DNA of 13,735 nt from Vulcanimicrobiota bacterium (GTDB taxonomy: Bacteria; Vulcanimicrobiota; Vulcanimicrobiia; Vulcanimicrobiales; Vulcanimicrobiaceae): positions 1 through 13,735 of the forward strand of contig JAFAMS010000187.1 in assembly GCA_019233165.1 (NCBI GenBank). Reading direction: 5' to 3'. Shown here one piece after another: positions 1-7,181 of the stretch; the stretch's first letter is position 1, and each line of letters begins with the position of its first letter. The notes beneath the pieces were generated by a model. That model did no database searches. It had not been told where the DNA came from and saw only the letters and a program-made list of their open reading frames with translations. Made by a program: the position numbers and the translations under genes.

Positions 1-538
1 GCCCCGACAGGAGCGCGTAATCGCGCCCGCCGGCGGTCACCACGACGTCGTTCGCGCCGCAATCCAGACAGGTCAACGTGTCGCCGGTCGGGGCGTCCGC
101 AAGAAGCGCGATCGTTCCGCGAACGGCCAGATTCATAATCGAGGTCGAGAATTGATAGTTCGAGCGCTGTCCTTGCGGGTGACGGATCTCCAAGCGCAGC
201 TCGCCGCCTCCGCTGGGGATTTGGATCGTCGAGCCGTTCCCGTTCTGAGCGAGCCGGAACGCGCCGACTCGAATTGTCGTGCTCGCACCGAGCGTCACGA
301 GCGAGGAATCGGGAAACACGACGACGCCGACCGACGAGGCCTGCGTGATCGCGTACGCATCGTCGGCGACCGCCTGCACGCCGGTAACCGTGATGAACGG
401 CGCGCCGAGGTCGTGCTTGTATCCGACCGTTCCGGCGCTTCGGCGCAAGAGAATCTCGTTTGCCGCATGCCCAGGAATCGCGGCGGCACAAAGCGCAGCG
501 AGGGCGACGAGAACAGCGACCGATATAACTCGACGCAT
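1..538 (-). CDS. FecR-domain secreted protein, C-terminus cut by window edge
   Basis: The reading frame begins at ATG 538 and stays open to the left edge, giving 179 visible residues without a stop. Residues 1-26 form a signal peptide: MRR, a hydrophobic stretch (VAVLVALAALCAAA) and a likely cleavage near GHAA. The mature part reads as a FecR-type beta domain: a VVVFPDSSLVTLGASTTIRV segment around 72-91, a GGGELRLEI segment around 111-118 and the family hallmark NLAVRGT at 136-142, with two cysteines (CLDC) at 157-160. FecR-like domains of this kind sit outside the cytoplasm. The classical FecR transduces iron-citrate signals to a sigma factor, but stand-alone secreted versions have no assigned role. 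No sigma factor or TonB receptor gene is visible beside it. The start is preceded by a purine-rich GGAAACG. A competing ATG at 549 is in another frame and lacks a signal peptide. The function is otherwise unknown. Confidence 0.8.
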   Translation of the reverse strand, partial: MRRVISVAVLVALAALCAAAIPGHAANEILLRRSAGTVGYKHDLGAPFITVTGVQAVADDAYAITQASSVGVVVFPDSSLVTLGASTTIRVGAFRLAQNGNGSTIQIPSGGGELRLEIRHPQGQRSNYQFSTSIMNLAVRGTIALLADAPTGDTLTCLDCGANDVVVTAGGRDYALLSG

Positions 539-655
539 CGCGTTTCCATGGTGCGCCTCGTTCGGCAGCCCTTCCTTTAAATAGGGTTGCGGTTTACGAC
601 GTCTTGATGGCCGTCACTCGGGGGTCGTGGCCGCCGTCACAGGGAAGCGCCCTCC
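539..655. promoter_or_regulatory. divergent intergenic region
   Basis: This 117-base gap separates the minus-strand FecR-like gene from the plus-strand dehydrogenase gene and must carry promoters for both if they are transcribed separately. It contains one AT-rich patch (TTTAAATA, 576-583) that stands out from the GC-rich surroundings and could be a -10-like element on either strand. I found no convincing -35 partner. The heptamer CCGTCAC occurs at 611-617 and again at 634-640, 23 bases apart, just before the dehydrogenase start. This could be a regulator half-site pair or chance. A purine-rich AGGGAAG at 641-647 is a plausible ribosome binding site for the ATG at 656. Confidence 0.35.
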
Positions 656-1969
656 ATGATCTGCTGCCAGCACGAACACTACACGCCGACCGCGACCGGC
701 GATTACGGGTTCGAGGTCGACGGCGCCCGCATCAAGTACGGGCGTGGCGTTCTGCGCGAGGTCGGGGAGGCCGCCAGGGCGCTCGGCGTCACGCGCGCCG
801 CCCTCTTCGTCGACCCGCACCTCCGCTCGATGGAGTTCTGTGCGACGGTCGAGGACTCGCTGCGCGAGGCGAACGTAGATGCCGTCGTCTACGACGAGAT
901 AACCGTCGAGCCGACCGACGCATCGTTCAAGAAGGCGGCGAGCTTCGCGCTCGACGGGAAATTCGACGGCTTCATTTCCCTGGGCGGCGGGTCGACGATC
1001 GATACGACCAAAGCCGCCGATCTTTACGCGACCTATCCCGCCGAGTTCATGGACTATGTGAACCCGCCGATTGGTGGAGGGAAACCGATCCCCGGGCCGC
1101 TCAAGCCGCACATCGCCTGCCCCACCACGTCGGGGACGGGAAGCGAATGCACGGGGATCGCGATCTTCGACTACCTCGAGATGAACGCGAAGACCGGAAT
1201 TCGCGCGCGCGAGCTGCGCCCGGCGCTCGGCGTCGTCGATCCGGACGTGACGCGAACGCTTCCGCCGATGGTCGTTGCCTGCAGCGGGTTCGACGTGCTC
1301 AGCCACGCGCTCGAGTCATACACGGCGATCCCATACACGCATCGTGCGCGCGTCCCGAAAGGCGTTGCGCGTCCGCTCTCGCAAGGAGCGAATCCGTACA
1401 GCGACGTCGGGTGCGTCGCGGCCCTCGAGATCCTCGGGAAGAACATCGTCCGCGCCGTACGCGACGCCGGTGACGAGGAGGCGCGGGAACGGATGCTCTT
1501 CGCGGCGGTTCTCGCGGGGATCGCATTCGGAAACGCCGGCTGTCACCTCCCCCACGGGATGTCGTACGCGGTGTCCGGCTTGGTGAAAGAGTTTCGCGCG
1601 CCGGGTTACGATCTCAAGGAGGCGCTCATCCCGCACGGGATGTCGGTCATCCTCAATGTCCCATCGGTCTTTCGCTTCACCGCGCCGGCCTGCCCCGAAC
1701 GCCACCTCGAAGCCGCCGAGAAGCTCGGCGGCGATACGCGCGGGGCAGGACCCCACGACGCGGGAGACGTCTTGAGCGCGCAGCTCATCGAGCTGATGAA
1801 GGCGACCGGGATTCCGAACGGTTTAGCCAACGTCGGCTACACAGACGTCGATCTCGACGCGCTGACCGACGGCTCGTTTCCCCAAAAAGGGCTGATCAAC
1901 AACGCGCCGCGCGAGACATCGCGCGAGCAACTCCGCGACCTCTACGCGAACGCGCTGACCTACTGGTAG
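656..1969 (+). CDS. iron-containing alcohol dehydrogenase, hydroxyacid-oxoacid transhydrogenase (ADHFE1/HOT) family
   Basis: This 437-residue protein is a group III metal-dependent alcohol dehydrogenase. The dinucleotide motif GGGSTID is at 110-116 and TTSGTGSE at 157-164. The four metal ligands can be assigned by comparison with FucO as Asp213 and His217 (GFDVLSHALESY), His300 (HLPHGMSY) and His327 (PHGMS). Long stretches (AIFDYLEM, GFDVLSHALESY, FGNAGCHLPHGMSY, SGLVKEF, PERHLEAAEKLGGDTR) closely follow animal mitochondrial ADHFE1. That enzyme couples 4-hydroxybutyrate oxidation to reduction of 2-oxoglutarate, giving succinic semialdehyde and D-2-hydroxyglutarate. The length matches mature family members and there is no signal peptide. 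The ATG at 656 has a purine-rich site nine bases upstream. It converges on the sulfoacetaldehyde operon with a 7-base gap. Because some Fe-type dehydrogenases act on sulfoacetaldehyde/isethionate, a role in that pathway is possible, but the family match favours HOT. Confidence 0.9.
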   Translation: MICCQHEHYTPTATGDYGFEVDGARIKYGRGVLREVGEAARALGVTRAALFVDPHLRSMEFCATVEDSLREANVDAVVYDEITVEPTDASFKKAASFALDGKFDGFISLGGGSTIDTTKAADLYATYPAEFMDYVNPPIGGGKPIPGPLKPHIACPTTSGTGSECTGIAIFDYLEMNAKTGIRARELRPALGVVDPDVTRTLPPMVVACSGFDVLSHALESYTAIPYTHRARVPKGVARPLSQGANPYSDVGCVAALEILGKNIVRAVRDAGDEEARERMLFAAVLAGIAFGNAGCHLPHGMSYAVSGLVKEFRAPGYDLKEALIPHGMSVILNVPSVFRFTAPACPERHLEAAEKLGGDTRGAGPHDAGDVLSAQLIELMKATGIPNGLANVGYTDVDLDALTDGSFPQKGLINNAPRETSREQLRDLYANALTYW

Positions 1970-1970
1970 C

Positions 1971-1984
1971 CCGGCGTTAGCCGG
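1971..1984. terminator. small hairpin between convergent genes
   Basis: CCGGC (1971-1975) and GCCGG (1980-1984) form a perfect 5-bp stem around a GTTA loop, exactly in the junction of the two convergent genes and including the Xsc stop codon. It has no T-tract on either strand, so intrinsic termination is doubtful. It may simply be a weak bidirectional stop or chance. Confidence 0.25.
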
Positions 1985-3743
1985 TAAGGTGCTTGTACGG
2001 GTCGAGGAACCGCGTCGGCTTCTTGAGCGCGTCGCGGCGGAACGGCTCGCCGAGCTCGGCGGAATCGACGACGAGATCGATCACCGCCGGCTTCCCCGAA
2101 TCGAAGGCAGTCCTCACCGCATCTTGGAGCTCTCGTTCGCGCTCGACCTCGATTCCAAGCGCGCCCATCGCTCTTGCGACCTCGGCGAACTTCGGATTCT
2201 CCAGGTTAGTCCCGACGTATCGATCCTTGTAGTAGTCGATCTGGTTTTTCTTCTCGGCGCCCCATTGCGCGTTGTTCCAGACGATCGCCACGACCGGGAT
2301 GTTCTCGCGGACCGCGGTCATCGTTTCGGCGAGGCTCATCCCCCACGCGCCGTCGCCGACGTACGCTGCGACCGGGAGATCGGCGCGTCCGAGCTTCGCT
2401 CCCAGCGCGGTCGGATACGAGTAGCCACAGTTCCCAAAGCTCATGGCGGCGAGGAAGCGGCGCGGATTCTCGAAGCGGAGATAGCTGTTCGCGACCGACG
2501 AGATGTTCCCGATGTCGGTCGTCACGATCGAATTGTTCGGCAGCGCTTCGGCGACGAGCTTGAGCGCGCGTCGGGGACTGATCGGCTCGCCCCCCTTCGA
2601 CGAGAGCCCGTCGAGCTCGGCCTGCCACGCCGTCTTTGCTTCGGCGATGCGGCGATGCGCCGTATCGCTGCGCGTGCGGTCCGGAGCGAAACGGCGGACG
2701 AGCTCGAGCAGCTGCGAAGCGCTCGCCTTCGCGTCGCCGCAAATCCCCAGCGAGATCTTTTTCGTCAGACCGAGGACCCGGTGGTCGACATCGATTTGGA
2801 CGATCTGCGCGTTCTTGGGCCAGTAGTCGAGTCCGTATTGCGGGAGCGTCCCGAACGGACCGAGCCGCGTGCCGAGCGCGAGGACGACGTCGGCCTGCGC
2901 GAGCAACTGCATCGCGGCTTTCGAGCCTTGATAGCCGAGCGGCCCGACGGCGAGCTCGTGGCTCGCCGGAAACGCATCGTTGTGCAGGTACGAGCACGCA
3001 ACCGGCGCCGTGAGGTATTCGGCGAGCGCTCGCAGCTCGGCGACGCCGTTCGCCTGGACGACGCCGCCGCCGGCGACGATGACCGGAAACGTCGCTGCGG
3101 CGAGCGCGCGCGCGGCCTCTTCGAGCAGCCGCGCGGGGCCCGCACCGCGTTCGAGGTCGAGCGAAGGATAGATCTCGGTCTCCAGCTCGCCGTAGAAGTA
3201 ATCGCGCGGGATATCGACCTGCACCGGGCCGCTTTCGGCCTTGGCGAGGTAGAACGCCCGGCGCAAGAGCTCGGCGATTCGATCGGGTCGATTGACTTGC
3301 GTCTGCCACTTCGTGATCTTCGAGAAGATCGGCAGCTGTTCGGTCTCTTGAAAACCGCCGAGACCGACGCCGCTCGAGCCTGCCGACGGCGTGATCACGA
3401 CCATCGGCGTGTGCGCCCAGTACGCGGCGGCGACGGCGGTGACGAAATTTGTGATTCCCGGACCGTTCTGCGCGATCACGGCCGTCGGCCGGCCGCCGAC
3501 GCGCGCCCAACCGTCGGCCATGTGCACCGCGTTTTGTTCGTGCGCGACCGGTAAGAAACGAATCCCCGCCGCCGGAAAGAGATCGAGCGCGTCCATGTAC
3601 GCGGAGCCGACGATCCCGGGGACGAGCGTTACGCCTTCGGCGACCAGCGTCTCGACGAACGCTTCGCTCGGCGTCATCTTCGTGAGCGGCCGCACGTGCG
3701 GTGCCGCGCGGAGGCCGGTTCCGTTGGCGCGAGTCTGTAACAT
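1977..3743 (-). CDS. xsc: sulfoacetaldehyde acetyltransferase (thiamine diphosphate enzyme)
   Basis: Xsc (EC 2.3.3.15) converts sulfoacetaldehyde plus phosphate to acetyl phosphate and sulfite in the cytoplasm, the desulfonating step of taurine, isethionate and sulfoacetate breakdown. The 588-residue protein has the three-domain TPP-enzyme layout. The catalytic Glu69 lies in AHEQNAVHMADG, followed by QNGPGITNFVTAV and YWAHTP. The central domain has HNDAFPASHELAVGPLGYQGSK, and the C-terminal TPP/Mg motif is GDGAWG (463-468) to WNNAQWGAEKKN (489-500). The sequence ends with the family signature ELGEPFRRDALKKP. These stretches are characteristic of Xsc rather than acetolactate synthase. The chosen ATG (3743) has GAGG six bases upstream. 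A GTG at 3749 is an alternative. Known Xsc proteins begin at about residue 23 here (MTPSEAF, ATG 3677), so a short N-terminal extension is either real or an over-long start. It is the last gene of the operon, 7 bases after the ligase alpha subunit. No pta gene follows. Confidence 0.93.
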   Translation of the reverse strand: MLQTRANGTGLRAAPHVRPLTKMTPSEAFVETLVAEGVTLVPGIVGSAYMDALDLFPAAGIRFLPVAHEQNAVHMADGWARVGGRPTAVIAQNGPGITNFVTAVAAAYWAHTPMVVITPSAGSSGVGLGGFQETEQLPIFSKITKWQTQVNRPDRIAELLRRAFYLAKAESGPVQVDIPRDYFYGELETEIYPSLDLERGAGPARLLEEAARALAAATFPVIVAGGGVVQANGVAELRALAEYLTAPVACSYLHNDAFPASHELAVGPLGYQGSKAAMQLLAQADVVLALGTRLGPFGTLPQYGLDYWPKNAQIVQIDVDHRVLGLTKKISLGICGDAKASASQLLELVRRFAPDRTRSDTAHRRIAEAKTAWQAELDGLSSKGGEPISPRRALKLVAEALPNNSIVTTDIGNISSVANSYLRFENPRRFLAAMSFGNCGYSYPTALGAKLGRADLPVAAYVGDGAWGMSLAETMTAVRENIPVVAIVWNNAQWGAEKKNQIDYYKDRYVGTNLENPKFAEVARAMGALGIEVERERELQDAVRTAFDSGKPAVIDLVVDSAELGEPFRRDALKKPTRFLDPYKHLTG

Positions 3744-3750
3744 CAGCACC

Positions 3751-4620
3751 TCACCTCAGCAGCGACTGGAGAACGGGCCCGAGATCCGAAGGAGAATCGA
3801 GGACGCGCACGCCTGCGTCCCGCAGGCAGCGCACTTTCGACTCGCCGCTTCCGCGGCTGCCGGAGACGATCGCCCCGGCGTGTCCCATGCGACGTCCCGG
3901 CGGCGCGGTCCGCCCGGCGATGAATGCGACGACCGGCTTCGTCATCCCGGCGGCGTAGTCGGCTGCGTCCTCTTCCATCGTCCCACCGACCTCGCCGACG
4001 ACTGCGACCGCGTCGGTCCCCGGGTCGCGTTCGAACGCCGCGAGCGCCTCGGCCGTCGACGTCCCGACGACCGGATCGCCGCCGACCCCGACGAACGCCG
4101 ACTGACCGTACCCGGCCCTGACGATCTCGAGGCACATCAGTGTCCCGAGACTTCCGCTGCGCGAGACGACGCCGACCCTCCCCGGCGCGAAGATGTTTTC
4201 CGCGAAGCCCGGCATGATCCCAAGCGCCGCCTCGCCCGGCGTGACGACGCCGGCCGTGTTCGGCCCGACGATTCGCGCGCCGCGCTCGTTCGCTTCGGCG
4301 ACGAACGCCATCACGTCGTGAACCGGAAGGTGCTCTGCGAGGACGACGAGGTTGCGAATCCCCGCCTCGAGCGCGTCGTAGACTGCCGCCTTCGTTGCCA
4401 ACGCGGGCGTGAAGAGAACCGACCAGGCGATCCGGTGCGCTTTTGCGGCATCGGCGGCGGAGTCGAAGACGGGGACGCCGTGGACCTGGGCGCCGGCGCG
4501 ACCGGGACTCGATCCCGCGACGATCCGCGTGCCGCACGCGAGCATCTTCTCCGTCCAGAACGAGGCTTGTTTCCCGGTGATCCCCTGCACGAGCACGGGA
4601 TCGTCGCGACGCACGATCAC
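3751..4620 (-). CDS. ADP-forming acid-CoA ligase alpha subunit (SucD-like; probable sulfoacetate-CoA ligase)
   Basis: The 289-residue protein matches succinyl-CoA synthetase alpha over its full usual length. The N-terminal CoA-binding Rossmann domain starts [15 protein letters not shown] (9-23). [12 protein letters not shown] is at 119-130 and SRSGSLGT at 153-160. The ligase domain has [12 protein letters not shown] (177-188) and the phosphohistidine motif [10 protein letters not shown] with His247. The start GTG (4620) overlaps the stop of the beta gene as GTGA, so the pair is translationally coupled. In succinyl-CoA synthetase the alpha subunit carries CoA and the phosphorylated histidine. 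The neighbours (acylating aldehyde dehydrogenase and Xsc) make sulfoacetate a more likely acid than succinate, resembling the SqwKL ligases reported in anaerobic sulfoquinovose degraders. That substrate assignment is inference. A TCA-cycle or malate-CoA ligase role cannot be excluded from sequence alone. Confidence 0.85.
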   Translation of the reverse strand: MIVRRDDPVLVQGITGKQASFWTEKMLACGTRIVAGSSPGRAGAQVHGVPVFDSAADAAKAHRIAWSVLFTPALATKAAVYDALEAGIRNLVVLAEHLPVHDVMAFVAEANERGARIVGPNTAGVVTPGEAALGIMPGFAENIFAPGRVGVVSRSGSLGTLMCLEIVRAGYGQSAFVGVGGDPVVGTSTAEALAAFERDPGTDAVAVVGEVGGTMEEDAADYAAGMTKPVVAFIAGRTAPPGRRMGHAGAIVSGSRGSGESKVRCLRDAGVRVLDSPSDLGPVLQSLLR

Positions 4621-5744
4621 GCGCGTATCGCCGCGGCCGCGGCGACCGCTGCGCGAACCGCGTCTTCCATGACGGCGTGTGGCCGGGCGCCGAGCCGGGC
4701 GCGGACGATCGCGTTCGCGCGTTCCTCGCCGGTGCCGTGGATCGAAAAGAAAAATGGAACGCGCGGCCGCAGCGCCTCGTAGCCCGCGACGACGCCCTCC
4801 GCCATCACGTCGGTTCGAGCAAACGCGCCGCAAAAGTTGACGAGAACGCTCTCGACGCGCGGGTTGGCAAGGACCAGCTCGAGCGCCGCCGTCGCTTTCG
4901 TGTACGCCTCGCCGCCGATCTCCAGGAAGTTCGCGGGAGCGCCCCCGGCGTGCGCGATCGCGTCGATCGTCGTCATCGTCAGGCCGGCGCCGTTCGCGAG
5001 AACGCCGACGTTCCCGCCGAGCTCGATGTAGTACAGCCCCGCCGCGCGGGCCCGCCGCTCGAGCTCGGTCCCCTGCGGGCCGACGAGACGCTCGACTTCG
5101 GCGAACAACGTTTCGTGCCGCGGACGTGCCGAGTCGTCGAGCGCGAGCTTGCAATCGAGCGCAACCAGATCGCCCTTGCGATCGATCGCGAGCGGATTGA
5201 TCTCGAGCAGCTCGCAGTCGAGCGTCGCGAACCGCTCGTACATGCGGAGCAGCACGTCCGCGACGCCGGGATGGCGAGCGAGTCGGGCTGCACGCTCCGG
5301 GTCGAGGCCGCGACGAATGTCGACGGTCGCCGTTCGGACCGAATCCGGCGCGCGCGCATGCAGCTCTTCGATCTCGATTCCGCCCTCGTCCGCGAAGAGG
5401 ACGAGCGGCGAACGCGAAGCGCCGTCGTTGAGGATCGCCGCGTAGAGCTCGCGCGCGATCTCGACCGCCTCTTCCACGAGGACCGCCTCGACGACATAAC
5501 CCGCGATCGAGGTTCCCAGCAGCGCCGCCGCTTTTTCACGCGCTTCGTGCGGACTCGCGGCGAATGCAATCCCGCCGGATTTTCCGCGCTTGCCCGCGGG
5601 AACTTGCGCTTTGATCGCGACGCGCCCGCCGAGCTCGCGCGCGACGGCCGACGCGTCATCGGCGGTGCGCGCTACGCGCCCGCGCGGCGTTGCAATCCCG
5701 CCTTCGCGCAAGATTTCCTTGGCGTAATGCTCGGGGACGTTCAC
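4617..5744 (-). CDS. ADP-forming acid-CoA ligase beta subunit (SucC-like; probable sulfoacetate-CoA ligase)
   Basis: The 375-residue protein is close to the usual SucC length (388 in E. coli). An N-terminal ATP-grasp domain begins MNVPEHYAKEILREGGI, with the nucleotide-binding KAQVPAGKRGKSGGI at 45-59, LLEINPLA at 179-186 and ALDCKL at 195-200. The C-terminal CoA-ligase domain has GGNVGVLANGAGLTM (243-257) and GGAPANFLEIGGEA (267-280). The segment equivalent to E. coli FGGIVRCD, where the acid substrate binds between the subunits, reads CGAFARTD (305-312), so a Gly-Ile-Val contact is replaced by Ala-Phe-Ala. This suggests an acid other than succinate. The start GTG (5744) abuts the TAA of the dehydrogenase gene with no gap. 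Expected role: activation of sulfoacetate to sulfoacetyl-CoA with ATP, forming ADP and phosphate. Family assignment is firm; the substrate is inferred from context. Confidence 0.85.
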   Translation of the reverse strand: MNVPEHYAKEILREGGIATPRGRVARTADDASAVARELGGRVAIKAQVPAGKRGKSGGIAFAASPHEAREKAAALLGTSIAGYVVEAVLVEEAVEIARELYAAILNDGASRSPLVLFADEGGIEIEELHARAPDSVRTATVDIRRGLDPERAARLARHPGVADVLLRMYERFATLDCELLEINPLAIDRKGDLVALDCKLALDDSARPRHETLFAEVERLVGPQGTELERRARAAGLYYIELGGNVGVLANGAGLTMTTIDAIAHAGGAPANFLEIGGEAYTKATAALELVLANPRVESVLVNFCGAFARTDVMAEGVVAGYEALRPRVPFFFSIHGTGEERANAIVRARLGARPHAVMEDAVRAAVAAAAAIRA

Positions 5745-7181
5745 TTAGCGGCCGAACTCCGCCCAATACGCTCCGAAGAGCTCCTCTTCGCTCGGTTTCC
5801 GTTCCGGAATCTGGCGCACCAGGTGCGTCGTGTTGATGAAGTGCTTGTACGAGAGGTTTTCGCTGATGCTGTTCTTCTCCCACGTCCCGCACCCCATCGA
5901 GAGCGTGAAGTTCAGGCCGTTGTCGAATCCGCCGCCGTTGTTGAAGCAGTGGGGCTGGTTCACGAGAACGCGAACGACGTCGATCTCGCGCGCGAGCCGC
6001 TCGGCGTGCTCGGGCGTTTGGGTGTGCAGCGCGACCGAATGTCCCGCGCCGGCGTGGCGCAGGATGCGCCGCGCGAGCTCGACCGCATCGTCGAAGGTTG
6101 CGTAGCGGTAGACGGTCAGCACGACCGAGAGTTTCTCGCCGGAAAACGGATAGTCGTCGCCGACCCCCGTCTCTTCGACCATGAAGAACTCGGCAGCGGG
6201 CGCTGCGGCATCGCCGAAGCCTGCTTCGCGCGCGATCTTCTGCGGCGACTGGGCGACGATCTTCGGACTCAGGCCGCTGCCCGAGAACATCGCCGCCTCC
6301 AGCTTCGCCTTTTGCGCCGGGTCGAGCAGGTAACCGCCTTCCGCCCGCAACGCCGCGATCGTATCGTCGTAGATTGCATCGGCGATGAGGACCGAGTTCT
6401 CGGACGAGCAGCTCGTTGCGTAATCGAACGTCTTGCTGAGCTTGATCTTTCGAGCGGCGTCCCGCAGATCTGCGGTGACGTCGACGATCGCCGGCGTGTT
6501 CCCGGCGCCGACGCCGATCGCCGGCGTCCCCGACGAATACGCCGCACGAACGTTGTTCTGCGAGCCGGTGACGACGACCAAGTCGGCTTGCGCCATCAGC
6601 TCGCGGGTGAGCTCCTTCGTGATCGGGCGCGGCAGCATCTGAACGAGCTCCTCCGGCGCTTCGAGTTTTCGCAGCTGCTCGCGAACGAGCTCGACGACGA
6701 GCTCGCACGTGAGGGCTCCTTTCGGCGACGGCGCGAGGATCGTCGCGTTCCGCCCTTTGATGCTCATCATCGTCTTGTTGATCGGCGTCGCCGAGGGATT
6801 CGTCGACGGACAGACCGCTGCGACGACGCCGACAGGTTTCGCGTACAACGTCAGCCCGAGCGCGGGGTCGTCGCGAATCACGCCGACCGAGATCGCAGCC
6901 GGATCGAGCAGGTCGCGCAGCGTCCCGAACGTCTTGCGCTGATTCTTCGCGACCTTATCCTCGTAGCGGCCCAGACCCGTGTCCTCGACGGCGAGACGTG
7001 CGAGCCGCTCCGCGTTTTCGCGCTTGTAACCTGCCCACGCGACCGCCGTGACGAGCCGATTCGTCTGCGCCTGTGAATAGCCGGCGATCTCGCCTTGCGC
7101 GCGGCGGGCACGCTCGACCAGCGCGCGCACGCTCTCCGCAGCGCTCGGCTGCGCGGTCAGACTCCGAACGTCGCTCGCCAC
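5745..7181 (-). CDS. CoA-acylating aldehyde dehydrogenase, probable sulfoacetaldehyde dehydrogenase (SauS/SqwD type)
   Basis: This 478-residue ALDH-superfamily protein is of the acylating branch related to the aldehyde-dehydrogenase half of AdhE. Visible motifs are PVGVVAAVCPSTNP (116-129), GSQNNVRAAYSSGTPAIGVG (206-225) leading into GNTPAIVDV, the catalytic Cys258 in KTFDYATSCSSENS, and the C-terminal GCGTWEKNSISENLSYKHF (430-448), typical of enzymes acting on acetaldehyde-like substrates with CoA. Predicted reaction: sulfoacetyl-CoA + NAD(P)H to sulfoacetaldehyde + CoA, feeding Xsc three genes downstream. The start is GTG 7181 with GGAG about 11 bases upstream. It overlaps the end of the binding-protein gene by 25 bases, and no closer start fits. 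The stop is directly followed by the ligase beta start. An ethanolamine- or propanediol-type acylating dehydrogenase is the main alternative, but no microcompartment targeting peptide or shell gene is present. Confidence 0.85.
   Translation of the reverse strand: MASDVRSLTAQPSAAESVRALVERARRAQGEIAGYSQAQTNRLVTAVAWAGYKRENAERLARLAVEDTGLGRYEDKVAKNQRKTFGTLRDLLDPAAISVGVIRDDPALGLTLYAKPVGVVAAVCPSTNPSATPINKTMMSIKGRNATILAPSPKGALTCELVVELVREQLRKLEAPEELVQMLPRPITKELTRELMAQADLVVVTGSQNNVRAAYSSGTPAIGVGAGNTPAIVDVTADLRDAARKIKLSKTFDYATSCSSENSVLIADAIYDDTIAALRAEGGYLLDPAQKAKLEAAMFSGSGLSPKIVAQSPQKIAREAGFGDAAAPAAEFFMVEETGVGDDYPFSGEKLSVVLTVYRYATFDDAVELARRILRHAGAGHSVALHTQTPEHAERLAREIDVVRVLVNQPHCFNNGGGFDNGLNFTLSMGCGTWEKNSISENLSYKHFINTTHLVRQIPERKPSEEELFGAYWAEFGR

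Noticed and set aside
152..584. Plus-strand open frames (152-580 and 279-584) at the left edge
   Set aside because: They are shadows of the FecR-like gene on the other strand, which has a signal peptide and the VRGT hallmark.
1989..3554. 521-codon open frame antisense to xsc
   Set aside because: Low-complexity Arg/Glu/Leu composition with no family motifs. It mirrors the codons of a well-supported Xsc gene.
4677..7076. Very long open frame (about 799 codons) on the plus strand opposite the ligase beta and dehydrogenase genes
   Set aside because: The protein is Arg/Asp-rich with no recognisable fold, and it lies antisense to two clear enzyme genes. Long antisense frames are expected at this GC content and codon bias.
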